Positions 33,780-43,619 of a stretch of DNA of 64,000 nucleotides are shown here, piece by piece. The notes beneath the pieces were generated by a model. It did not search any database. It was given only the letters and a program-made list of their open reading frames with translations, and had not been told where the DNA came from. Location: positions 833,328 to 897,327 of the forward strand of contig CAWAKJ010000005.1 in NCBI GenBank assembly GCA_963782595.1, in the 5' to 3' direction. This DNA comes from JAMQPK01 sp963782595. Its GTDB lineage: Bacteria; Acidobacteriota; Vicinamibacteria; Vicinamibacterales; JAMQPK01. The stretch's first letter is position 1. Every line of letters begins with the position of its first letter. The position numbers and the translations under genes are program-made.

Positions 33780-36266
33780 ATGACCCGAAGTGCCGTAAAC
33801 CAAGCGTCCGAAAAGTCCTGGCTGGACCGCACGTTTTCGATCTTTGCGGAGGTGCGAGCCGGTGAAGGCGCTACGGCGGCGCTCATGCTGGCGAACATCT
33901 TTCTGCTGCTCGTCTGCTACTCGGTCATCAAGACGGTCCGCGAGCCGCTGATTCTGCTCGGCGGGGGTGCAGAAGTCCGGTCCTATGCGGCAGCCGGACA
34001 GGCGCTGCTCCTGATGGGATTCGTGCCGGTCTACAGCTGGTTCGCCAGCCGCGTCGATCGGGCGAAGCTGCTCGTGGGCGTGACGGTGTTTTTCATCGCC
34101 TGCGTCGAACTGTTCGCGATGGCCGTGTCGGCGCGCATGCCGTATGTCGGCGTCGCCTTCTTCATCTGGGTGGGGATCTTCAATGTGTCGCTGGTGGCGC
34201 AGTTCTGGTCCTTTGCCAACGACATCTACAGCAAGGAAGCCGGCGAGCGCGTGTTTCCGATCATCGTGATCGGCATGACCGCGGGGGCGCCGCTGGGCTC
34301 ATTTATTGCCGGCCATCTGTTCCGATCGGGGATCACGCCGAATCTCATCCTCCACATCTCGGCGGCGCTGCTGTCGGTGAGCGTGCTCATTTATCTCTGG
34401 ATCAATGCCAGACACGAAGAGCGCGCCGGCGTTCCGGAGTCGACGATGACCGCCGCGGGGGGATTCAAGCTCGTGCTCGCAAGCCCGTACCTCCGGCTGA
34501 TTGCGGCGCTGATCGTGTTGCTGAACGTCGTGAATACCACTGGCGAGTATGTCGTCGCGCGGCTCCTTACCGCTCAGGTGAACGAGCTCGCGGCAGCCGA
34601 TGCGGCCTTCAACAAGCAGGCGTATATCGGGTCGTTCACCGGCGACTATCAGTTCTGGGTCAACGTGCTGGCGTTCCTGCTGCAGGCATTCGTCAGCTCT
34701 CGCCTCATCAAGTATCGCGGCCTCAGTGCGGCGCTCCTTGCACTGCCGCTCGTCGCTCTCGGCGGCTACGCGATCATCGCCGCAGGCGTCGGCCTGTCGG
34801 TCGTTCGCTGGATCAAGACGGCAGAGAACGCGACCGACTACTCGATTATGAACACCGCCCGTCAGCTGCTGTGGCTGCCGACGAGTCGCGAGGAGAAGTA
34901 CAAGGCGAAGCAGGCCATCGACGCGTTCTTCATGCGCGGAGGCGATCTTCTCTCCGCGGTGGTGGTCTACACAGGTTCCCGCATGCTGCATCTGACGGTG
35001 GAGCAGTTCGCCATCGCCAACATTGTCCTTACTGTCATCTGGATTGGAGTTGCCTTCATGATTCTCGAACCACGCCGGTCATTTCCGCGGCTGTCCCTGC
35101 GGCCCGCTGCCGCGGCGGTCCTGGTTGTGGCGATGGTTGCCCTCGCCACGACCGCCTTCGCGCAGGAGACGCGCGAAGCGGAGAGAGCCGCCCAGCAGGC
35201 GCAAAAAGCGACCGAGCTGCGCCCCTATGAACCCACGGTGCTCGAGCGCCGCATCGAGAAGATCGGCAATCTTCTCAACTCGAAGAAGGGCCCGATGTAT
35301 CCCTTCATCGGCAGTGTGTTTTCCGGCGGCGGAATGGCACTCGGTCCCGGCTATGTCGCGCGCTTCGGCGACACGGGCGAGTTCGACGCACACGCGGCCT
35401 GGTCGCTGAGAAACTACAAGACGGCCGAAACCACGTTCAAGCTGCCGAAATTCGCCAACAACCGCGTCGGTGTCGAGATGCGGGCGAGCTGGCTGGATGC
35501 GCCGAAGATGGCGTTCTACCGGAATGGGAACGATTCGCTGAAGAGCGAGCGTGGCGACCTCTCCTACCGGACGACGACAGTTGGGGTCTCGACGCGAGTC
35601 CAGGCCGCGCCGTTCTTCGCGGTGGGCGGAGGACTCGATGCGATCGAAATGGAGACGGCGGCGACCACGACGACGGCTGCCACCGACCTGTCGCTCGTGG
35701 CGGCGAACCCGTCTTACCGTCGCGGACACGTGTTTGCGGAGGTCGACTGGCGCACCTCTCCCGGCTATACGACCCGCGGCGGCCTCTATCGCGTGGACTG
35801 GTCCGACTATCGTCAGACGAACGCGGGAACGCTCAGCTTCAACCGAGTCGATGCCGAAGTGCAGCAGTTCATTCCGATTCTCCGCGAGAGCTCGGTGATC
35901 GCGCTCCGCGCCCTCGCGTCGTCCACGAACACCGCGGCAGGAGAGAGCGTGCCCTATGTGCTGCTGCCCGACCTGGGAGGCAGCCACACGCTGCGCGGGT
36001 ACTCCACCTGGCGCTTCCGCGATCGCAACCGCGTGCACCTGACTGGTGAGTATCGCTGGAGAGCGGGGCATTTCCTTGACATGGCGCTCTTCATGGACGC
36101 CGGCCAGGTGGCTCCCCGGTTCAGCAACGTTGATTTCAAGAACTTCAAAAAAACCTACGGCGTCGGCATGTCCTTTCACACGCCCATCAGCACTGTGACG
36201 CGCATTGAAGTTGCGCGTTCGAGCGAAGCGACGAGCCTGCTGTTCTCGTTCAGCCCGAGCTTCTAA
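33780..36266 (+). CDS. nucleotide-translocase-like carrier fused to an outer-membrane beta-barrel
   Basis: 828 residues preceded by GGAGCG. Residues 1-437 are a 12-segment carrier of the Npt1/Npt2 (ADP/ATP translocase-like) type: SVIKTVREPLILLGGGAEV, FWSFANDIYSKEAGERVFP, WLPTSREEKYKAKQAIDAFF. Residues about 439-461 read like a cleavable signal peptide (RPAAAAVLVVAMVALATTAFA), and residues 462-828 look like a BamA/TamA-type (Omp85) barrel with alternating strands (YVLLPDLGGSHTLRGYSTW, RVHLTGEYRW) and a terminal Phe (SFSPSF). The frame is uninterrupted. A protein spanning both membranes, cleaved in transit, or a gene fusion are the options. It lies 12 nt upstream of the exported kinase-like gene. 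Confidence 0.85.
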   Translation: MTRSAVNQASEKSWLDRTFSIFAEVRAGEGATAALMLANIFLLLVCYSVIKTVREPLILLGGGAEVRSYAAAGQALLLMGFVPVYSWFASRVDRAKLLVGVTVFFIACVELFAMAVSARMPYVGVAFFIWVGIFNVSLVAQFWSFANDIYSKEAGERVFPIIVIGMTAGAPLGSFIAGHLFRSGITPNLILHISAALLSVSVLIYLWINARHEERAGVPESTMTAAGGFKLVLASPYLRLIAALIVLLNVVNTTGEYVVARLLTAQVNELAAADAAFNKQAYIGSFTGDYQFWVNVLAFLLQAFVSSRLIKYRGLSAALLALPLVALGGYAIIAAGVGLSVVRWIKTAENATDYSIMNTARQLLWLPTSREEKYKAKQAIDAFFMRGGDLLSAVVVYTGSRMLHLTVEQFAIANIVLTVIWIGVAFMILEPRRSFPRLSLRPAAAAVLVVAMVALATTAFAQETREAERAAQQAQKATELRPYEPTVLERRIEKIGNLLNSKKGPMYPFIGSVFSGGGMALGPGYVARFGDTGEFDAHAAWSLRNYKTAETTFKLPKFANNRVGVEMRASWLDAPKMAFYRNGNDSLKSERGDLSYRTTTVGVSTRVQAAPFFAVGGGLDAIEMETAATTTTAATDLSLVAANPSYRRGHVFAEVDWRTSPGYTTRGGLYRVDWSDYRQTNAGTLSFNRVDAEVQQFIPILRESSVIALRALASSTNTAAGESVPYVLLPDLGGSHTLRGYSTWRFRDRNRVHLTGEYRWRAGHFLDMALFMDAGQVAPRFSNVDFKNFKKTYGVGMSFHTPISTVTRIEVARSSEATSLLFSFSPSF

Positions 36267-36278
36267 GGAGAATCGAAC

Positions 36279-37946
36279 ATGAGAACCACACGAACCATCA
36301 AATTGCTTGCCGCGCTCGTCGGTGCGGTTGCCGTTGCAGTAACCGGCTCGATGCTCACATCCGCCGCATCGCCGAAGTTCTATCCAGACGATCCGGTCTG
36401 GATCGAGCGGGAGACGCAGGACGCGTCGAGCATCGAGTCGCTCGAGGTCGACCTCTTCGTCGACCTGGCGTCAAACCTCGTCGCGGGAACCAAAGCACCA
36501 GCGGTGCGCCGGGCCGCGAACATCAACACGGTTGACGAAGTACCGGATTCGAGCTGGTTCACCAATCGACTCGGCCATCGTGCGATGACCCCGCAGGAGA
36601 TCGCGAAAGGGCCGAACACCACCAGTGGACCCGCCGCTGGCGCCTGGACGATTACCTCGTCCAAGAGCGATGGGGTGACGCCTGGCTTTACCGTAAAGGA
36701 CAGCACCGGCCAGCGATGGTTCCTCAAGTTCGATCCGCCCGGATACCGTGGGATGGCCACCGGAACCGAAGTGGCGGTGACCAAGCTGATGTGGGCGCTC
36801 GGATACCACGTCCCGGAAAATCACATCGCGTACCTTCGCCGCGAGCAACTCGTCATCGGCGAGGGCGCGAAGTTTACGCCGCCCGGACGCGATGCGCGCG
36901 CGATGCGGACCAATGACATCGATAACCTGCTGCGCCGCGCCAATCGCGAAGAGAACGGGTCCTATCGCGTCGTCGCGAGCAAAGCGCTGCCCGGAAAGCC
37001 TGTCGGGCGGGTACGGTTTCTCGACACCCGACCGGACGATCCGAACGACCTCGTGCCGCATCAGGATCGTCGCGAGCTGCGCGCTTACGGGGTGTTCGCG
37101 GCGTGGCTGAATCACGTGGACGCGAAGGCCATCAATTCGCTGGACGTCCTGATTTCTGAAAACGGCCGGTCCTACGTTCGCCACTATCTCATCGACTTCG
37201 GTTCGGCGCTCGGCAGCGGCGGCGTGGCACCAGCCGACTACTGGGCGGGCTCGGAGTACCTGGTTCAGCCGCGCGACGTCGCGAGACAGATGGTGAGCTT
37301 CGGCTTCAGCGTTCCGAAGTGGCGCACGATGCCGTTCTACGAGGCGCGAGCGATCGGACGCCTGCCGCGTCACAACTCCGATTTCAATCCCGACCTCTGG
37401 AAGCCGCGCGTGCCGAATCAAGCGTTCCTTCACGCGCAGTCGGACGACAAGTTCTGGGCGGCGCAGCGCCTGGTGGCGCTGACCACCGACATGATCCGCG
37501 CAGCCGTTCGAGCCGGGGAGTTTGGCGACCCGGCAGCGGAAGAGTTCCTGGTGCGGGCGCTTGCCGACCGGCGCGATGCGATCGGTCGGGCGTACTTGAC
37601 GGCCGTGAACCCAATCGCCGAGCCGGTGCTGGCCGACGGCATCCTGACCTTCAGGAATGCTGCCGTCGATGCCGACTTCGCGAGAGCGCCGCAAGGGTAC
37701 CGTGCGGTCTGGTCGACTTTCGACAATGCCACCGGCAAAACGGAGTTGCTTGGAGCCTCGTCTGCGGCAATTCCGCACCTCGAGGCGCCGGCCAGACTTC
37801 CTCGAGTTGACGGCGCGATTGTGAAGGTGGAATTGAGCGCCGTTGGCGGTTCTTACGGCGCATGGGCGAGACCGGCCGACGCCTTCTTCCGGCTTGGGCA
37901 GGGCGGCTGGAAACTCGTGGGCTTCGAGCGGACTCTTGAGAACTAA
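36279..37946 (+). CDS. exported protein with kinase-like catalytic loop
   Basis: 555 residues with an N-terminal signal (LLAALVGAVAVAVTGSMLTS). I do not recognise a named family, but kinase-fold landmarks appear in order: Lys150 in RWFLKFDPPGY, Glu164 in TGTEVAVTKLM, the loop LNHVDAKAINSLDVLI with H279-x-D281-x-K283-x-x-N286, and DFG at 306-308 in HYLIDFGSALGSGG. H-x-D-x-K-x-x-N matches the protein kinase loop HRDLKPEN exactly in spacing. A secreted or periplasmic kinase (Fam20C- or HipA-like) or pseudokinase is therefore plausible. It sits 12 nt after the carrier-barrel fusion, so co-expression is expected. Confidence 0.8.
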   Translation: MRTTRTIKLLAALVGAVAVAVTGSMLTSAASPKFYPDDPVWIERETQDASSIESLEVDLFVDLASNLVAGTKAPAVRRAANINTVDEVPDSSWFTNRLGHRAMTPQEIAKGPNTTSGPAAGAWTITSSKSDGVTPGFTVKDSTGQRWFLKFDPPGYRGMATGTEVAVTKLMWALGYHVPENHIAYLRREQLVIGEGAKFTPPGRDARAMRTNDIDNLLRRANREENGSYRVVASKALPGKPVGRVRFLDTRPDDPNDLVPHQDRRELRAYGVFAAWLNHVDAKAINSLDVLISENGRSYVRHYLIDFGSALGSGGVAPADYWAGSEYLVQPRDVARQMVSFGFSVPKWRTMPFYEARAIGRLPRHNSDFNPDLWKPRVPNQAFLHAQSDDKFWAAQRLVALTTDMIRAAVRAGEFGDPAAEEFLVRALADRRDAIGRAYLTAVNPIAEPVLADGILTFRNAAVDADFARAPQGYRAVWSTFDNATGKTELLGASSAAIPHLEAPARLPRVDGAIVKVELSAVGGSYGAWARPADAFFRLGQGGWKLVGFERTLEN

Positions 37947-38005
37947 AAGGATCGAAAACGCGTGCTACGATCCTGCCGACAGCTTCAGGCTGGAGGGGGA
38001 ATTCG

Positions 38006-40839
38006 ATGGGCGCGGGGGTACGACGGTTCGTCTTTGCGATAGCGATTGCGATTGCGGTTCCAGTGCCGGCCCTTGCGGCGGACACCGGAACCGTTTCAGG
38101 CGCTGCCTTCGATCAAAATGGAGAGCCCGTTGCCGACGCAACAGTGAAAATTTCAGGCGACCTGCTTCCGATCGGGAGAACCGTTCAGACGGGTGCCAAC
38201 GGTTTGTTTCAGTTTCAATATCTACCGCCGGGTCAGTATCTCGTCGAGATCGACAAAGCGGCCGTCGGCAGCTCGAAACGAACGGCGCTGGTTGAGGTCG
38301 GGAAGGATACGCAGGTCGATTTCGTTCTTGGTTTGTCGATTCAGGAAGAGCTGACGGTCAGCGCGGCACAGCCTATCGTCGACGTGCGATCGGCGGAAAT
38401 CGGGTTCAACTTCAAAGACGACATCCTCAATAGCCTTCCCCTCGAGCGTACCTACCGCGGCTTGTTTCAATTGATTCCCGGCGTGGCCGACAACCGCAGC
38501 CCCGTCGGCCCGGCTGCGGGGGCAGCCGGCAGGACAACCTGTATCTCATTGACGGTGCCAACATCACCAGCCCGGCGTTCGGTTATCTGAGCACGGAGAT
38601 CAACGAGCTCGATATCGCGGAGGTCAACATCAAGCGCGGGGGAGTCAGCGCCGAGTTTGGCCGCACCAGCGGCAGCGTCGTCAATGCGGTCAGTCGCAGC
38701 GGTTCGAATCGCTTTTTAGGGATAGGACGGGTGGATTGGCTGTCGAAGCAGATGGTCGGAGGGTTCACCCTGCCCGCCGACCTCCAGGGGGCCGGTGTGC
38801 GGCCAGGCGCTTTTCGCGATGCGCTGCTGACCACCGAGATGATGCCCGCCGGTGGCCTCGGTGGCCCCGTCGTGCGAAACCGGCTCTTCTTTTATTTGTC
38901 AGCCCGCTACTCGCGCGAAACGAAATGGGATCGGTTCAACAAGGTTGCCGTCCCGCTGCCCGACGAAATCCGAACGGGACCGGAGCTGTTCGGCAAGCTC
39001 ACGCTCGTGCCGACCGCGCAGCACCAACTGACCGGCAGCTACCGTCACCGGCCGAATCACGTCGACAACGCCGGGACCAACGCCGACTTTGCCCCGAGTG
39101 TCGCGACTCTCACCGACAACGGTAGCAGGATTGCCACGGCCGAATGGGCGAATTTCCTGGCGGCCGGACGACGATCACTGAATGTGCGATACCTGCACAT
39201 GAAAGAGATCAACGAGGACGTGCCGATCACGAATCTGGGATACCTGCCCACGTTCGATCCGCGCAATCTGCCGGCGATGGGCCAGTACGTCGATCCGTTG
39301 CAGGCGAACCTCACCGTGGGTGGGAACCAGTTCACGAATCTTCAGAATTACCAGCGGCACGAGCTGCGCGGCACCTTCAGCCAGATGTTCGACATGGGCA
39401 GAACGAGCCACACGCTGAAGGCCGGTGTCGGCTACGAATTCGCGGAGGAGCTCTTCAACCGCACTGCCAATGGGTGGGGCCAGATCGTCAACATCACGCA
39501 GAGCGGCGTGCCGGCCTTGCGCACGCGCTACTACACGCCTCAATCGCCGCAGCGCGGGTTGACGCGCACCTACGCGCTTTTCGTCCAGGACGATGTGGCG
39601 CTGGCGACGCGCGCCTCCCTGAATGTCGGGCTCCTGCTGAATCGAGATGAGATGTCGCAGCACGTCGAAGGCAGCGGTGGATGTCCCGCCGTCATCCTGC
39701 AGGGAGGCTCGGCAGTCTACCAATCGCGAGGCGACACGTGCGCGTTCCTGCGATTTGGCTTCAAGCAGGAAATTCAGCCTCGCGTCGGGTTCACGTACCA
39801 GCTTCGCGACGGCCGCAGCGACAAGGCATACGCGCACTGGGGCCGGTACTACAACCTGGATCAGAAATCGAGCGCACGCAGTCTCGCGCCCCGCAGGATC
39901 TTCCAGACGCAGACGGTGTTCGACCTGGCCGGCAACGTGTTGTCGAGCGGCCCGCTGGCCTCGACGACGGGCAAGATGATCGACCCTGATATCGAACCAA
40001 TTTATACCGACGAAGTGCTCGTCGGTTATGCCACGCCGCTGGCAGGAGGCTACAGCCTGGATCTGTTTTTCATGTCCAGGAAGATGAACAACTTCATCGA
40101 GGACGTGCCGTCCCGGATGAATGGTACGTCGCCCGACAGCGGACCCTACGTCGCCGCCAATCTGCCATGTGCGAGGTTTGCGTCGTGCCAGTTGGCCGAT
40201 GCGCGCCGCACGTATCGTGCCTTCACGGTCGATCTGAGGCGGCGCCTTGCCAACGGCTGGATGAGTAACATCAATTACACGTGGAGCCGTTTCGAGGGCA
40301 ATTTCGATCTCGACTACTCAACGGTCTCTGTCTTCAATACCTCGTCGTTCATTCAGGACGCCCCTGGCACCAACGTCGAAGACCCGAATCGTTTTGGTCC
40401 GCTCTTCGAAGATCGCCCCCACGTGCTCAAGCTCTTCACCTCGTACGACGTGACGAGCAGGTTGAGTGCGGCGGCATATCTGCGCGTGCAGAGCGGAACG
40501 CCATGGGCCGCACGAGGCCGCGATTGGGTCGGGCCATCGCTGAACTACCTCGAACCGGCTGGCAGTCACCGCAACCCGACCTGGACCAATGTTGATGTGA
40601 TGGCGTCCTACCGCCTTCCTCTCGATTTCGCCGACAGCGTGTCGCTCGAGGCGCGGCTGCTGAACGTGTTCAACAGCCAGACGCGGCTGGCCACCGATTC
40701 GCTGCAGTTCCTTGATCTTCAGACGGTGCCGGTCGCGCCGTTCTTCGCGCCCTACCAGCAGCGAAACCCGTTCTTCGGGATGGGCAACGGCTTCGCACCG
40801 CCGAGGCGCCTGCATCTTGCGGCGATTGTCAGTTTTTGA
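38006..40839 (+). pseudogene. TonB-dependent receptor, Oar-like (one frameshift)
   Basis: About 944 residues if one base is restored. It starts at ATG 38006 after GGAGGGGG, with a signal (AIAIAIAVPVPALAA), a carboxypeptidase-regulatory-like beta domain (about 25-110, GAAFDQNGEPVADATVKI) and the start of the plug. At the G5 run 38518-38522 the frame shifts from frame 2 to frame 1, and the plug continues as DNLYLIDGANITSPAFGYLS, followed by the 22-strand barrel ending in Phe (LHLAAIVSF). Restoring one G gives AAGGSRQDNLY, the expected plug motif. Either a recent mutation or a sequencing error. The substrate is unknown; Oar-type receptors are often linked to peptides or glycans. Confidence 0.85.
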
Positions 40840-40897
40840 TTCGTACGTCGGTGCGTGGCGGCTGCCTCTGAACGCGTCCGCACCTGACAAGAAATGC

Positions 40898-41138
40898 AAA
40901 ACAGGGAGATTAGGAGTTCAGGAGGCTTGTGATGGATGCGCAAGCCTTCTATCCGGGCAGGAATACCGCGGTTCAACACTGGACGCGGCCGTTGCTGACA
41001 AACGCGCCGACGATCGATCTCTTACAGAAGATCAGAAGTTCAGAAGATGAAACATCAATTGGGCATTAGTGCATCGACGTCGTGCCGGTAACGGCGCGTG
41101 GGCCGCGTTCAGCCTCCTAATCTCCTGATCTCCTGTTT
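40898..41138. repeat. MITE-like element with octad ends (second copy)
   Basis: The 338-nt gap between the convergent TonB receptor and the nucleotidase holds no gene. It starts AAACAGGGAGATTAGGAG, continuing TTCAGGAGGC, and ends with GCCTCCTAATCTCC then TGATCTCCTGTTT, the same 8-nt-period inverted ends as at 9545-9758. A third internal octad run (AGAAGATC, AGAAGTTC, AGAAGATG) lies near 41026. Interior sequences of the two elements differ. Confidence 0.65.
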
Positions 41139-41177
41139 CCGTGTGAACGACTGTTCGCAGAAGCCAGACGCGACGAA

Positions 41178-42861
41178 CTATTTAATGCGTCTGATGCGAT
41201 TCAGCGGAGGCGCTTCGAGCGGCGAGTGTTTAGCGAGATAGGCGAGAAAGATATCGAGATCGAGGCCGATGGTCGTGACGCCGCTGCCGCGCGTCAAAGT
41301 GCTGAAGTTGTCGCCGCCGGTGGCGATGAACTCGTTAATAGCGACCCGATATTGTTGTTCAGGGACGAGCCGACGGCCATCGATCATGATCGACGCGGGA
41401 TCGACGCGGCGCGATTTGGAGGCCGTCCGGTCGTACGCATACGTGAATCCGCGCGAGACCTGCAGGATTCTGTCTTGACCGGGCGCGATGTTGTCGAACT
41501 GCTGCTCCAGAACGTCCTTGATCGTCCTTCCCGTCATCGTCTGAATGACGATTCTGTTTCGAAAGGGCAGTACGTTGAAGGCCTCTGCGTAGGTGACCGG
41601 TCGCAGCGTGCCGCCGTCGGCGGACCCGCGGGTCAGGTCGGCTCGAATGCCGCCGGGATTCATGAACGCCACATCGGCGCCTCCCCGGGACGGGGACCCC
41701 GTCGCCTCGAGGGTGCCGTCGGCGATGATATTTCCCAGGACCGATTCACCGGCGAGATTCGCGGTGCGCGTCAAATCAGCTGCGGCCGTTCCCACAACCT
41801 GTTCCGCGAATTTTGAGTACAACGGCCGGTATCGTTCGATGATGGCCGTCTGAGCGGGATCTTTGGGGACGTCGCGGGTGACGATGACATTCCGTGCGGC
41901 TTTCGAAACCACTTCAGCGGTTCGCCTGTCGATGGCGAGATCGATCGCCGTGATCGCACGGCCGAAGGCGGCGGCAGACGTGACCAGCTTCCTGTCGATA
42001 GTGCAGTTGTACGCCCGGTGTGTATGGCCGGAGACGACGATGTCGACATCATCCGAGATGCGCTGCGCGATTCTGACGATGGGCCCGGAGACGCCGGCGC
42101 AGCCGTTGTAGTCGTCGCGCGATGGAAGCCCGCCTTCGTGGATCAGCACGACGATCGCGCGCACATTCTGATTCTTCAGGTACACGAGCCCAGCGATTGG
42201 CGGCCTTGACTTCCGACTCGAACTGGAGCCCCTCGACGCCAGCTGCGAGCACGAGGTGTGGTGTGCCCTGGAGGGTCAGTCCAATGAAGCCAACGCGAAC
42301 GCCGCCGACCTCTTTCACCACATACGCGGGCAACAATGGCCCCGGCCGTTCGGCAGTGGGCGGGTCGAAGGCCACGTTCGCGGCGAGATATTGAAAGGCT
42401 GCGCCGCTGAACAACGCGCGATCCAGGCATCCCCGTTCCGGGTGACACCCGCCGTTCTGTATCCTGAGGAGCTCGCGCCATCCATCGTCGAATTCGTGGT
42501 TGCCCACGCTCGAGACATCGACACCCATGGCGTTGAGCGCTTCGACCGTCGGCTCATCGTGAAACATTCCCGAGAGCAGGGGCGACGCGCCGATCAGATC
42601 GCCGGCCGCCACGATGAGGGTATTCGGGTTGCGCGCGGCCAGCGTCGCAAGATGGGTCGAGAGGTACTCGGCGCCGCCGGCATCGACATCGGCCAGCCGG
42701 CCGTTCGATCCTGTCGGAGGCTCCAGGTTGCCGTGGAAGTCGTTGAAGGCGAGCAGTTGGACAGCGACAGTATCGACTGTGGTCTGGCCCGCCGCCAGTG
42801 TCAGGTAGACCGCAACACTACTTAGGGTGACGAAGACGGACCGCGCGAGCGGTGGGCGCAT
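41178..42861 (-). pseudogene. UshA-like 5'-nucleotidase / metallophosphatase (one frameshift)
   Basis: About 560 residues if repaired. The N-terminal half (from ATG 42861) has a signal peptide and the calcineurin-like motifs FNDFHGNLEP, GDLIGASPLLS and GNHEFDDG. After KAANRW the frame is lost at the GGG run at 42189-42191 and resumes as LVYLKNQNVRAIVVLIHEGG with VSGHTHRAYNC. The C-terminal substrate-binding domain is complete (DVAFMNPGGIRADL, NEFIATGGDNFSTL). One missing G explains the break. It would degrade extracellular nucleotides, which fits the nucleotide-carrier theme upstream only loosely. Confidence 0.85.
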
Positions 42862-42909
42862 GGCCGATGATACGACGATCCTGCCGTCGCACCACCGGCG
42901 CGCCGTGTG

Positions 42910-43188
42910 TCAGAGCCGGATCCGTCTCGAGCGAGACAGCAGGCGGGCGATCTGGGTTTGTTCGTCGCGCGGGAGATCCTTCAGATAACAGTCCACCGAC
43001 TCGACGATCAACCGCCATTGCGGTTGCTTCGTGACCTTACTGAGTGCCACGAGCTTGTCGCGCGCGGTTTTGGGCAGGCGGAAGCTTACCTGTGGGTAGT
43101 CTTTGACACGCTCACCGCCATCGCCGGCCGGGGGCCGGCCGACTCTGCCGGTCGTGGAATTGCGCTTCGACGGGTTAGCGGCTGGCAT
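42910..43188 (-). CDS. ribbon-helix-helix-type DNA-binding protein
   Basis: 92 residues with a basic, disordered N-terminus (KRNSTTGRVGRPPAGDGG) and a ribbon-helix-helix core: strand VSFRLPKTARDKLVAL, helices around TKQPQWRLIVESVDCYL and DEQTQIARLL. Small CopG/Arc-like regulators bind palindromic operators as dimers. It is divergent from another such gene 41 nt away, and the gap contains TGCTAGCA. Confidence 0.7.
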   Translation of the reverse strand: MPAANPSKRNSTTGRVGRPPAGDGGERVKDYPQVSFRLPKTARDKLVALSKVTKQPQWRLIVESVDCYLKDLPRDEQTQIARLLSRSRRIRL

Positions 43189-43198
43189 TTAAGGTTTG

Positions 43199-43220
43199 TG
43201 CTAGCAACAACATTCGCTAG
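43199..43220. promoter_or_regulatory. candidate operator between divergent ribbon-helix-helix genes
   Basis: TGCTAGCA (43199-43206) and ATTCGCTAGAAT, centred near 43216, are adjacent dyads in a 41-nt intergenic region. The first is identical to sites upstream of both subtilases. Double dyads with GCTAG cores fit cooperative RHH dimers. Confidence 0.4.
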
Positions 43221-43229
43221 AATGATCAC

Positions 43230-43520
43230 ATGGCGACGCGCGCCACACGACGCACGCCTAATCGTCCCCGCGCTCGGCGAGGCCGCCCCCGTACGCACCG
43301 CGAAGCCTGGACCAAGGTCTCGGTCGTCATGTTCGAGCGACAGGTGCTCGAGCTCGATCGACTGACGACCGCGATTCGAACCAAGACTGGCGCGAATCTG
43401 ACCCGCGCAGAGGTGATTCGGGCCCTGCTTGACGCATTGGACGAAAGCCGCCTCGATGTGACGACGGTCGTGTCGGGCGCCCACCTCAAGCGCATGATCG
43501 CGCAGAAGCTGTCGGCCTGA
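43230..43520 (+). CDS. ribbon-helix-helix-like small protein
   Basis: 96 residues: an Arg-rich N-terminus (RRTPNRPRARRGRPRTH) and a core with strand WTKVSVVMFERQVLELDRLT and helix NLTRAEVIRALLDALDES, consistent with an RHH DNA-binding protein. The two divergent RHH genes are not obviously paralogues beyond the fold. There is no toxin partner next to either, so a toxin-antitoxin role is not supported. Confidence 0.65.
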   Translation: MATRATRRTPNRPRARRGRPRTHREAWTKVSVVMFERQVLELDRLTTAIRTKTGANLTRAEVIRALLDALDESRLDVTTVVSGAHLKRMIAQKLSA

Positions 43521-43619
43521 CCCGGCGGCAATTCGGTATATAAGTATCTCATAAATCACGCCGCTATATACTACCCGCCACAACCGATCGGTAAACCAAC
43601 GCGAAGGTGGGTTTGCATC

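Noticed and set aside
42910..43520. Divergent RHH genes as a toxin-antitoxin module
   Set aside because: Both products look like DNA-binding RHH proteins and neither neighbour is a toxin-like gene.
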